NCBI GenBank assembly: GCA_900767685.1
Contig: CAAGAB010000238.1
Coordinates: 1-13,415 of the forward strand
Reading direction: 5' to 3'
Source: an uncultured Coprococcus sp.
GTDB taxonomy: Bacteria > Bacillota_A > Clostridia > Lachnospirales > Lachnospiraceae
DNA: 13,415 nt
Shown here piece after piece: positions 1 through 7,600 of the stretch. The notes under the pieces are model-generated. The model searched no databases, was not told the origin of the DNA, and saw nothing but the letters and a program-made list of their open reading frames with translations. Each line of letters begins with the position of its first letter. Position 1 is the stretch's first letter. A program made the position numbers and the translations under genes.

Positions 1-1
1 G

Positions 2-1114
2 TCTGATGGCTTTTTTGATGAAAATAACGACAAGAATTATTATATAAATGGTGTGTCACCATATATTCGAGATACATTTGAGACTCATGAGATAAATGGT
101 GAGACCTGGAGCAAATATGCGGCTGGTTTCATGTTTGGAATTACGGGAATTCTATACAATCCGGAGAAGATGACTGCTGACGAGGCGGGAACATGGACGG
201 CCCTCAACAACCCTAAATTTGCAAAACAGATCACCATAAAAGACAATGTCAGAGATTCCTATTTCGCTGCAGTCGGAGCATTGCAGAGGGATAAGCTGAT
301 GGACCCTGGATTCAGGGCTCAGGAGGATTACTCAGATCAGCTCAAGGATATCATGAACGATGTCAGTCCTGAGACTATAGCAAAGTCACAGGATCTTCTT
401 CAGGATATAAAGGATAATGTGTATTCATTTGAGACCGACAGCGGCAAGGCAGACATGATAACTGGCAAGGTCGTTGCGAATTATCAGTGGTCAGGAGATG
501 CAGTTTATGCCATGGATCAGGCTGAGGAGGATGGTGTGCAGCTTGACTTTGCGGTCCCTGAGGAGTGCACAAATCTGTACTTTGACGGATGGGTTATGCT
601 GAAAAATGGAATAGACGGTGACGCTGACAGAAAGCAGGCGGCCGAGGCGTTTATCAACTTCGTATCAAGACCTGACAATGCAGTCCGCAACATGTATTAC
701 ATTGGTTATACCTCAGTCATAGCAGGTGGGGATGACGATACGGTATATTCTTATCTGGATTACACTTATGGTGCAGAGGATGACGAGGAGGATGTTGTTG
801 ATTATCCACTTGGATATTTCTTCACAGGGGACAACTCAGATCCTGACTACGTTCTCAGAGCTCCTGCGGAACAGATCGACAGACAGCTTGGGGCTCAGTA
901 TCCATCACAGGACGCCATAGAGAGAAGTGCGGTCATGGAGTATTTCGATGAGGATGCCACCAAGGATATCAACCAGATGTGGATCAACATCAGATGCTAC
1001 AATATCAAAGATGTGCCGACATGGGCATGGTTTATTGTGGCAGCGGTGATCGGTGCACTGACCGGAGTGATCGTATATCATAAAAGGTCAAAGAAATTTT
1101 ATCTTGGGAAATAG
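2..1114 (+). CDS. PotD-like polyamine ABC transporter substrate-binding protein, 5'-truncated, with C-terminal membrane anchor
   Basis: The reading frame is open to the left edge, so the true start lies outside the window; the GTG at 53 is only an internal codon. The visible part is the second half of a periplasmic-binding-protein fold of the spermidine/putrescine (PotD) type. It has a GITGILYNPEKM segment resembling the PotD hinge region, YQWSGDA, and LYFDGW, where the Asp matches the conserved polyamine-binding Asp and the usual preceding Trp appears to be Tyr. By family knowledge it captures polyamines outside the membrane for an ABC importer. The last 33 residues (from VPTWAWF) form one hydrophobic segment followed by HKRSKK, a stop-transfer signal that leaves a short tail in the cytoplasm. 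A soluble or N-terminally lipidated protein would not need this. The missing N-terminus could be a fused permease (PotC-PotD) or a lipoprotein signal. The gene ends at a terminator and converges on the Rpn-like gene. Confidence 0.82.
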   Translation, partial: SDGFFDENNDKNYYINGVSPYIRDTFETHEINGETWSKYAAGFMFGITGILYNPEKMTADEAGTWTALNNPKFAKQITIKDNVRDSYFAAVGALQRDKLMDPGFRAQEDYSDQLKDIMNDVSPETIAKSQDLLQDIKDNVYSFETDSGKADMITGKVVANYQWSGDAVYAMDQAEEDGVQLDFAVPEECTNLYFDGWVMLKNGIDGDADRKQAAEAFINFVSRPDNAVRNMYYIGYTSVIAGGDDDTVYSYLDYTYGAEDDEEDVVDYPLGYFFTGDNSDPDYVLRAPAEQIDRQLGAQYPSQDAIERSAVMEYFDEDATKDINQMWINIRCYNIKDVPTWAWFIVAAVIGALTGVIVYHKRSKKFYLGK

Positions 1115-1130
1115 AATAATATAAAATAAG

Positions 1131-1195
1131 CGGCTGCCTTGATGGTGTGTGGTTTTCAATAATAGATAATCACATGCCACCAAGGCAGTCGTTTT
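1131..1195. terminator. Bidirectional rho-independent terminator between convergent genes
   Basis: A long stem pairs 1131-1150 (GGCTGCCTTG core) with 1171-1191 (CAAGGCAGTC core), with a few G-U or mismatched positions and a loop of about 20 nt. It is followed by GTTTTAATT on the plus strand, and on the minus strand by a T-rich tract, CTTATTTTATATT. It therefore suits both the PotD-like gene (+) and the Rpn-like gene (-). Confidence 0.8.
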
Positions 1196-1225
1196 AATTG
1201 TGCGGAGCAACATACAAAGACAGTG

Positions 1226-1597
1226 CTATCTCTTTGCTTGCTCAAGCTCCTTTTTGAGTCGTGCAATTTCTGATTCGGCGTCGCTGAGTTTAGCCTGAGT
1301 AGAGTTCAGTTCAGCCTGAGTGGCGCCTAGTTTGTTCTGAGTAGAGTCCAGTTCAGCTTGAGTGGCGCCTAGTTTGTTCTGAGCAGAGTCCAGTTCAGCC
1401 TGAGTAGCGCCTAGTTTGTTCTGAGTAGAGTCCAGTTCAGCCTGAGTAGCGCCTAGTTTAGCTTGAGTAGTTTCTAGCTTGGCATTTGCTGCGTCTACTT
1501 CGGCGGTTTTGATGTTTAATTCTTTAAGTTTCTCCTCCAACGCCTGCATCTTTAATACAAGTTCATCAGATTCAAGCTCCAGGGACTGATCGATCAT
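1226..1597 (-). CDS. Candidate intragenic RpnS-like antitoxin (in-frame C-terminal product of the Rpn-like gene)
   Basis: In the same frame as the Rpn-like gene, codon 257 is an ATG (MIDQSLELES...) preceded by AGGAGGT with a 7-nt spacer, a better initiation signal than the TTG start of the full gene. It would give a 123-aa protein made almost entirely of coiled coil, including all four 14-residue repeats. In studied bacteria, Rpn loci are genes within genes: the separately translated C-terminal domain (RpnS) inhibits the toxic full-length protein (RpnL), dimerises, and carries repeats whose number varies between strains. Position, strength of the site and the repeat content all fit. Part of the SD encodes E-E-V and could be chance. 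Function is inferred, and translation from this site has not been shown. Confidence 0.55.
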   Translation of the reverse strand: MIDQSLELESDELVLKMQALEEKLKELNIKTAEVDAANAKLETTQAKLGATQAELDSTQNKLGATQAELDSAQNKLGATQAELDSTQNKLGATQAELNSTQAKLSDAESEIARLKKELEQAKR

Positions 1598-2365
1598 ATC
1601 ATGTACCTCCTCACTTTCTGTATAGGTTTCATACAGATAGGAATATAATTTCTTCGTCAGAGATATGAGCTGATGAGCATCAGAAGGAGTTATATTTCCT
1701 AGCTGCTGGTTAGTTTCTATACTGCCAAGTATATCAGTCTCGACGAGCTTTTTCAACGAACAGATAGTGTCATGTGATCTGTTTTTAGCCATAAGTTTTC
1801 TGAGCTTTAAAAGGTGAAAAGGTATGAGTATGACCATCTTTCTGTTGTTCAGTTCCTGCGCACTGATATCGGCAAGCTTCACCGTTGGCACAGTGTAGGT
1901 GTAGATTTTTTGATTCCCAAAATCAAGATGTAGATTATATTTGTCTGGCACTTTGGATGAGACGTCACCAAGAAATATTATGCAGGGGGTTGGAAAATGC
2001 AGAACAAAATTGAAATGGGATGCCTTGTCTGATGGCAAAGGCTTCTTGTTGACGTCGGCATAGCCATATCCGTAAGAAAATACACGGAATATTATCTCTT
2101 GGTCTTCAGTAATCTGAGCTTCCATGTGATATGCGTCTTTGCTGTTTAGTATCAGGATAGTGTCTGCAAGAGTATTCTTGAGAGTGGTGTCTGCCTGATG
2201 TTCAGTCCAGTGGTAGCTGATGGTCGTTGTATCAGGATCGTAGTTTGTGTTAAAAAGACCATTTATCATATTGGTTACGGCCTTTGATGAGAGGGTTAAT
2301 ATTTTCTTGAAAGCACGGTCGAATATCATCCCGTTATGTATATTGTTGTTGCCTGTATATGTCAA
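1226..2365 (-). CDS. Rpn/YhgA-type PD-(D/E)XK nuclease-like protein with coiled-coil repeat tail
   Basis: This is a 379-aa protein. Its N-terminal two thirds match the Rpn (recombination-promoting nuclease, transposase_31-like) family: FDRAFKKIL near residues 15-22, Asp68 in LADTIL, and Glu82-x-Gln84 in YHMEAQ, a D...ExQ variant of the PD-(D/E)XK nuclease core. Aromatic and Arg residues typical of the family follow (FRVFSYGYGYAD). Known Rpn proteins are toxic DNA endonucleases with antiphage or recombination roles. Residues from about 257 to the end are a coiled coil, including four exact-length 14-residue repeats (303-358). The start is TTG: AAGGAG lies 8 nt upstream, whereas the next Met (13) has no such site. 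A -35/-10 pair lies upstream. The gene stands alone between two terminators, which suits a mobile defence gene. An internal start at codon 257 is described separately. The family call is firm, but activity is not shown. Confidence 0.88.
   Translation of the reverse strand: MTYTGNNNIHNGMIFDRAFKKILTLSSKAVTNMINGLFNTNYDPDTTTISYHWTEHQADTTLKNTLADTILILNSKDAYHMEAQITEDQEIIFRVFSYGYGYADVNKKPLPSDKASHFNFVLHFPTPCIIFLGDVSSKVPDKYNLHLDFGNQKIYTYTVPTVKLADISAQELNNRKMVILIPFHLLKLRKLMAKNRSHDTICSLKKLVETDILGSIETNQQLGNITPSDAHQLISLTKKLYSYLYETYTESEEVHDMIDQSLELESDELVLKMQALEEKLKELNIKTAEVDAANAKLETTQAKLGATQAELDSTQNKLGATQAELDSAQNKLGATQAELDSTQNKLGATQAELNSTQAKLSDAESEIARLKKELEQAKR
1292..1459 (-). repeat. Four tandem 42-bp repeats encoding a 14-residue coiled-coil unit
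   Basis: Four 42-bp copies encode KLGATQAELDSTQN-type units (residues 303-358), each being two heptads. Copies differ by a few bases, for example Ser-Thr versus Ser-Ala in the second copy and a degenerate last copy (ELNSTQA). A related degenerate heptad, KLETTQA, sits upstream and extends the array to 1480. Such arrays change copy number by slippage without breaking the frame. Confidence 0.92.
1605..1611 (-). promoter_or_regulatory. Internal Shine-Dalgarno for the RpnS-like start
   Basis: Read on the minus strand this is AGGAGGT, flanked as GAGGAGGTA. It is near-perfect complementarity to the 16S 3' end, placed 7 nt before an in-frame ATG inside the Rpn-like gene. Confidence 0.65.
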
Positions 2366-2407
2366 ATAAAAATCTCCTTAGAATTCGTATTCCAGCTGGT
2401 AGGTCAC

Positions 2408-2436
2408 ACGATACATTACTGGAAAATCAAAGTCAA
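2408..2436 (-). promoter_or_regulatory. Putative sigma-A promoter of the Rpn-like gene
   Basis: On the minus strand, TTGACT (2436-2431) and TATCGT (2413-2408) are separated by 17 bp, about 45 bp upstream of the TTG start. The -35 is 5/6 and the -10 is 4/6 to consensus. Confidence 0.5.
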
Positions 2437-2564
2437 TAGAGTGGCACAAATGCGTTAAATAAGCGAATTTAGGGGGCTTTTAGGGGGGCGATTTTACTTT
2501 TTGGATAGCGGAATGTAAAAAGATGTGGATCAGAGATAGGGTTTAAGTTCGAAAACTCAAAAAA

Positions 2565-2624
2565 TAAAATAAAAAGAAAAAGTCTAAGCTTACAAAGGAA
2601 TGATATCCTAAAGCTTAGACTTTT
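2565..2624 (-). terminator. Rho-independent terminator of the aminotransferase/phosphoribosyltransferase genes
   Basis: There is a perfect 14-bp inverted repeat, AAAAGTCTAAGCTT (2578-2591) with AAGCTTAGACTTTT (2611-2624), and a 19-nt loop. On the minus strand it is followed by a long T-rich tract (TTTCTTTTTATTTTATTTT). It lies about 60 bp after the stop of the phosphoribosyltransferase-like gene. Confidence 0.88.
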
Positions 2625-2681
2625 ATGTGCATTCAGGTGCTTAATAGTCAGTTTTGACTATGTATATTGTAATTATTTGAT

Positions 2682-3323
2682 CTACAGCATCGAATATCCA
2701 TAGCTGTTGACAATGGCCTCAATCTTCTTGCCGGCCTTGCACATAGGACATTCATCAACTGAATAAGATGCATAATCGTCTATATCCTTCTTGTTAAACA
2801 GAGAGTGAACCTCGTGTCCAGCGACTTCGTCAGTTGCTGAGAATATAGCTGAAATACCTGAAATGGTTCCACCGTAATACTCGATACATTCAATACTCTG
2901 CTTTATAGTCTTTCCTGTTGTGGCTGAAGCCAGAAGCAGGAGGATATTTTTATCTTTGATCATAGGCTGTAGATTGTCTCTGAAGATCAGCTGACCTGAT
3001 GAGTGAACCTCAGGTGTCATGATGTAAATGGTCTGGTGCTGGTTCATTGATATGATTCCGTTCTCAGTAAGGGCGTTTGCCAGATATGCACCTATGACTT
3101 CTGTGCCATCCATACACACGATGGTATCGACAATGGTGGTTGCCACGTACTCTGTTGCCATGGATTTGGCAGCAGCCAGTGCCATTTTTCTTCTGCTCTT
3201 GAGGGTTGTCATGTCGATGTATTTGTTGATATGGGAGTGGTTGGTTGCGAAATGTCCGTCAACCACCTTAATATCAAGTGCGTTGTTGTAGGATGATGTA
3301 ATCTTTGTTGTAATGTTTTCCAT
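2682..3323 (-). CDS. Orotate-phosphoribosyltransferase-like (type I PRTase) protein with altered PRPP motif
   Basis: This 213-aa protein has the length and order of a PyrE-like type I phosphoribosyltransferase. Known members transfer a base onto PRPP. The PRPP-loop region is at residues 127-141 (ILLLLASATTGKT). The TTG core fits the family, but the usual acidic pair just before it (VVVVDD...TTG) is replaced by Leu-Ala, which would weaken PRPP/ribose binding. The C-terminus carries a CPMC motif (192-195), possibly a metal site. The start ATG has AAAGGAG about 10 nt upstream. It lies 105 bp downstream of the aminotransferase gene on the same strand and before a shared terminator, so co-transcription is likely. 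It could be a divergent enzyme or a non-catalytic PRPP or nucleotide sensor. I do not assign it as the pyrimidine-pathway PyrE. Confidence 0.72.
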   Translation of the reverse strand: MENITTKITSSYNNALDIKVVDGHFATNHSHINKYIDMTTLKSRRKMALAAAKSMATEYVATTIVDTIVCMDGTEVIGAYLANALTENGIISMNQHQTIYIMTPEVHSSGQLIFRDNLQPMIKDKNILLLLASATTGKTIKQSIECIEYYGGTISGISAIFSATDEVAGHEVHSLFNKKDIDDYASYSVDECPMCKAGKKIEAIVNSYGYSML

Positions 3324-3428
3324 AGCAGTTGTTCTCCTTTTTTTAATTTGAAATATATTCGCAGAATATTTTGCGGGTAATCGCTGATTGAATATCCTGG
3401 TAAAGATCGTATTCTCATTAAACTTGCG

Positions 3429-4499
3429 TTATACAATTTCGAGAATTGTATTGACCAACAGGTCATCCTGTTTAGGGTTCATGAAACAGAATCTTATATA
3501 TTTGTTGTCAAGACCTCTGATATCCGCACAGCTCCTTATGTAAAGTCCTTTTGGAAGACAATGTTCCATCACATCTCCGGCAGTAACTTCGTCCTTGAGG
3601 AGTTTTATCAGTATGAAGTTGGCGGATGGTTTGTAGAGCTTTATCGACTTGTGTGTGGAAAGTGCTGAGTATACAAGGTTGCGCTCGGTTTTTATAAGCT
3701 CTCTTGATTCGGAAATGTATTTGTCATCTGTGAACATTGCTGTTCCGGCGGCTTCGACAAGCTTGCCAATGCTGTATGGGAGCCCGGTTATCTCCAGAGT
3801 CTTCTTCAGGACCGGGTTGGATGTGACCATATAGGCGAGTCTCAGCCCAGGCACTGCAAAGAACTTTGAAGTGTTTCTGAGGACGATCACATTCTCATAT
3901 TTTGCTATGAGAGAGGTCGCAGAATTGGCGTTGATATCGTCGACGAAATCCATATATTCCTCATCAACCACCAGAGTGATATCGTTGCCGTCACATACCT
4001 TTGCAATAAATTCCATAGATTCAGCATCTATTATCTGTGAAGTTGTTCCATTAGGATTGGATATAAATACCATGTCTATATCCTCGGTGAGCTTGGATAT
4101 AAAATCTGCTATATCCAGATTAAAGTCATCCTCCTCGGGTGTGGAATAATAAGTGATGTTACATCCGTTTAAGGTGAGCAGCTTTTCATAGTTCTGGGCC
4201 CCCGGAGTGATGAGTATTACATTCCTTGGAGATTCAAATTCACACAGTATCTTTACGAATTCGTATGAACATCCACCTACTATGATGTGGTCTGCGTCTA
4301 CCCCTGAGTAGGCCGATATGGCAGATTTTAATTTCTTCATGCTGCGATCCGGATAGACAGTCAGCTGACTGATATTTTCAGATATGGCTTTGCATGCTGA
4401 ATCAGGAATCCCAAGAGGATTCATGTTGAGATCTGCACGAACCGTCTCAACCTGACTGATCAGATTCTCTGTTGTAAGATTGATAACCCCTTTTTTCAT
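3429..4499 (-). CDS. Class I/II PLP-dependent aminotransferase, HisC/CobD-like
   Basis: This 356-aa protein has the normal length for a HisC/CobD-type fold-type I aminotransferase. Visible are LNMNPLG near the N-terminus (cf. LN.NPLG), YPD at 49-51, Asn148 in NPNGTT, Asp179 and Tyr182 in VVDEEY, the PLP Lys212 in RNTSKFFAVPGLRLAY, and the substrate-carboxylate Arg336 in IRFCF. NPNGTTSQ replaces the usual NPNNPTG. Known relatives convert histidinol phosphate or threonine phosphate. The substrate here cannot be read from the sequence, and no his or cob genes are adjacent. The start has a modest AGAGG seven bases upstream. The gene runs divergently from the large plus-strand cassette, and an inverted repeat lies between them. 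Its partner is the phosphoribosyltransferase-like gene downstream. Confidence 0.85.
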   Translation of the reverse strand: MKKGVINLTTENLISQVETVRADLNMNPLGIPDSACKAISENISQLTVYPDRSMKKLKSAISAYSGVDADHIIVGGCSYEFVKILCEFESPRNVILITPGAQNYEKLLTLNGCNITYYSTPEEDDFNLDIADFISKLTEDIDMVFISNPNGTTSQIIDAESMEFIAKVCDGNDITLVVDEEYMDFVDDINANSATSLIAKYENVIVLRNTSKFFAVPGLRLAYMVTSNPVLKKTLEITGLPYSIGKLVEAAGTAMFTDDKYISESRELIKTERNLVYSALSTHKSIKLYKPSANFILIKLLKDEVTAGDVMEHCLPKGLYIRSCADIRGLDNKYIRFCFMNPKQDDLLVNTILEIV

Positions 4500-4553
4500 A
4501 AAAAAACCTCTTTTTTAGTTGAATTCAGTTGTTTTAAGTTATTTTTCTGTTTT

Positions 4554-4577
4554 ATATTGTTTAAAAAGAAACAATAT
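4554..4577. promoter_or_regulatory. AT-rich inverted repeat, candidate operator in the divergent promoter region
   Basis: ATATTGTTT and AAACAATAT are perfect inverted arms separated by AAAAAG. The element overlaps the -35 position of the plus-strand promoter and lies upstream of the divergent aminotransferase gene. The inner 18-mer TTGTTTAAAAAGAAACAA resembles the clostridial Rex site (TTGTTAA-N4-TTAACAA) at 11 of 14 defined positions. The resemblance is suggestive only. Confidence 0.4.
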
Positions 4578-4588
4578 TTTGCTATAAT
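4560..4588 (+). promoter_or_regulatory. Extended -10 promoter of the DUF5717-like cassette
   Basis: A perfect TATAAT (4583-4588) is preceded by TGC, giving an extended -10. A weak -35 (TTTAAA, 4560-4565) lies 17 bp upstream. The predicted transcript starts near 4595, leaving a leader of about 100 nt. Confidence 0.7.
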
Positions 4589-4696
4589 CATGTTATATGT
4601 CTATTAGTTAATTATACCGATTGGGGACTACAAATACAACCACAACAAGTAAAAATTGACAAAAAGACAACAGAATCAGATACAGGAGACCAGGCG

Positions 4697-7600
4697 ATGA
4701 AGGGAATAGTTGAGCAGTATGCACGTGGCGAATTCAAGGTCGACAGGCCGGTTGTTGCCATATCAGTCAGCAGGATAGAATTGAATATCGAGGCAGGTAC
4801 AGTGTATGACGGTGAGTTTTCGGTTGACACTACGAATAGCTGCCCAGTGAAGCTGATGGTGTACGACAGCCGCTATATACTGGATTTCAAGAGCCACACG
4901 TATGTGGGAAGAAAAAATACAGTGTGCTATTCGTTTGATGCCCGTGGACTGGAACAGGGCAAATCTTTTAAAGGTCATATCAACATAATCACAGATGGCG
5001 GTGAATTTTTAATTCCATATAACATAACGGTAACAGCTCCGTATATACAGACGGGAGACAGAAAGCTTGAGGATCTGTTTCAATTTGCGTCTTATGCAGA
5101 GGAGAACTGGGAAGATGCCATACGGATATTTGGCAGTGAGGATTTTGTGCGCACATTTATAGGCAGGGATGAAAAGCTGCGCAGAGTGTATGATACGCTT
5201 GGATTGTCACTCTCAATAGGTCAGGCCATGGAAGAGTTTCTGGTGTATACACATAAGAAGAGAGCGCTTACTCTGTCTGTTGCACAGAATGATCTACTGG
5301 TAGAGATGCCGAAGGAGCTGGTGCGTGCATCGGTACTTATAACTAAGAATACATGGGGATATACAAGCACCAAGATCGCGTCAGATTGTGATTTCCTGAT
5401 ACCTGAGACAAATATACTCAAGTGGAACAGTTTTGACGGCAACACTTTTGAACTGACATTTCTGATAGATCCGCAGAAGATACATGACGGAGAGTCCGCG
5501 GGATATATATATATATGGAATACATATCAGAATATGAAGATCAGAGTCAGTATCAGGAAGCCGGAGGTTGTCAAGATGACACCGAAGAGCAGACAGACCA
5601 GATTCACGATAAAGAGGGCTGAGGAGGCTCTGATACGTTCGTATATTGATTTTAGGACAGACAAGATAGACTTGGGCAAATACATTGCAGAGACAAGGGA
5701 TGCCCTGAATATTCTCATAAAGTATAGACCGGAGAATGGAATGTACAGGCTTGGTCTGCTTCATATGCAGATACTTGAGGGACATTCGGAATTTGTAGAG
5801 CAGGAATTCCTGAGAATAGATGCTGATGCCAATTTCACCAGCATGGATGACATGGAGAAGTGTTACCTGAGCTATCTGAAATCACTGCTCAGAAGAGAAA
5901 AGTCTCTTATAGAAAGAACGGCCAGAATGGTTCGCGAAAAGTTTGAAACCAGCAAGAAGAACAGATTATTTTATTTCTGGATTCTTCTGTTTGTTGATAT
6001 GAGTTACACAGAGGACAAATGGGTCCTTTATGATGATATACAGAAGTTGTTTAATGAAGGCGTGAACAGTCCTGTAATTTATTTTGAGATATGTGACATG
6101 TTCAATAAACAGCCTCTCATGATGAAGAAGATAGCACCGCTTGAGATAGCAGCCCTCAGATGGGGCATGAGAAATGAATTTGTGTCAGAGGATGTCATTG
6201 TGGAGTTTGTTAAGACTGCATCCAGACAGAAGACATTTGATGAACAGTCATTTAAAATGCTTGAGCATATATATGATATGCGGCATGACAGAAATACACT
6301 CGAGGCTATATGTGGAATTCTTGTAAAAGACAGGATGTATGATACGAAGTATCACAGATACTACAGTGATGCATCGGAGAAGGATCTGAAATATGTGGGT
6401 CTGAATGAGTGCTTTATACGAAGCATGGATCACCATCATTATGATGCGATACCAGAGGCGATACTCCGATATTTCAGTTACAAAAATGTGCTCACAGATG
6501 AGGAGCTGGCTTATATATATGCCAGTGTGATCATGAATAAAGCGGATCAGATGTCGGTATATCGCGACTTTGTACCAGCCATAGAGCGCTTTATGGAAAA
6601 GATGATTCTTCAGGGAAAAGTTAGTGATGATCTGACAGTCATATATGATGAATTCCTTGACCCTGAGACAGTCAAGCCTGAGTTTGCATCCAAGCTTATA
6701 AATATAATATTTAAGAGAAAAATAGTATGTGATAACCAGAATATAACAGGTGTTCTCGTATCCCATGGAGAGCTTGGGGGTGAAGTGAAGGTTCCTGTTG
6801 TAAATGGGGAAGCTTATGTGGAGATATTATCCCCTTCGGCAGTCATCACTTTGTTGGATGATAACGGCGGAAGATATGTGGGTACGATACCGTACAGTGT
6901 GGAGCGGATAGTTGATGAGAGAAGCTACTTGGATATATGCCATGAATACAGTGCGAGAGACTATAGATATCTGTTGTTCCTGTATAACGATATAGATATA
7001 TTTACCCACAGAGATGCCAAGGAGATCAACCTTGCAAGAGATATAGTGCTCTGTCCTGAGGTGAGTTACAGAGTAAGACAGGAAGCACTCACACACATGG
7101 TGGAGTACTATCATGAGAATTTTGATGCGGATATACTCGGCAGATATATGGCAAAGATCGATCTCGACTATGTAGATCCTTCATATGCATCAAGAATAAA
7201 TACATATTACATTGTACTTGATATGTATGAAAATGCATTTGAGGGTATGTCCAGATTTGGTTATGTGGATGTGGATATCGATGAGCTGATAAAGATTGCA
7301 GAATACGGAATAGATGATAAGAGATATGATGAGAGCAGACTGCTCATATCAATATGTGTATATATATACAGACGTGGATATGCCGGACAGAAGATACTGT
7401 CATATCTTATCAACAACTATAATGGCTCTCTGGAAGAGATGGCCAACCTGTTTAAGTCTGTCAATTCCAACTACAGGAATATAGATATGTTGTCGGAGAA
7501 CATCCTTGCGCAGATGATGTTTGCAGATGGATATATAGAATCAATATATGACATATTTGATGTGTATTATCGGGGCAGGAGCAGAGGAATGGTTGTCAAG

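Larger units (their letters stand above)
2366..2681. other. Intergenic region between the Rpn-like gene and the phosphoribosyltransferase-like gene
   Basis: These 316 bp hold the Rpn ribosome binding site and promoter (about 2366-2436), a segment with two plus-strand G runs (2472-2476 and 2483-2488) to which I can assign no role, and the terminator of the upstream minus-strand genes (2578-2624). I see no credible coding sequence. Confidence 0.7.

Noticed and set aside
53..55. GTG at 53 as the start of the PotD-like gene
   Set aside because: The frame continues open to the window edge and the fold lacks its first lobe, so the gene starts upstream of the window.
2472..2488. Two G runs (G5 and G6), possible G-quadruplex
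   Set aside because: Only two tracts are present and four are needed within one strand. No link to a gene feature.
3209..3466. 85-codon minus-strand frame bridging the aminotransferase and PRTase-like genes
   Set aside because: It overlaps both genes out of frame and has no SD. The spacer itself holds only the PRTase ribosome binding site and a weak 4-bp hairpin.
4656..4684. Perfect TTGACA with GATACA 17 bp downstream
   Set aside because: The -10 matches only 3 of 6 and the start would fall at the ribosome binding site. The extended -10 at 4583 is far better.
5504..5517. TATATATATATAT microsatellite-like run
   Set aside because: It encodes Tyr-Ile-Tyr-Ile in frame in a conserved-looking beta strand; no evidence of a regulatory role.
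6248..6766. 172-codon minus-strand frame inside the 1188-aa gene
   Set aside because: Antisense shadow of a gene with few reverse stops; no initiation signal or family resemblance.
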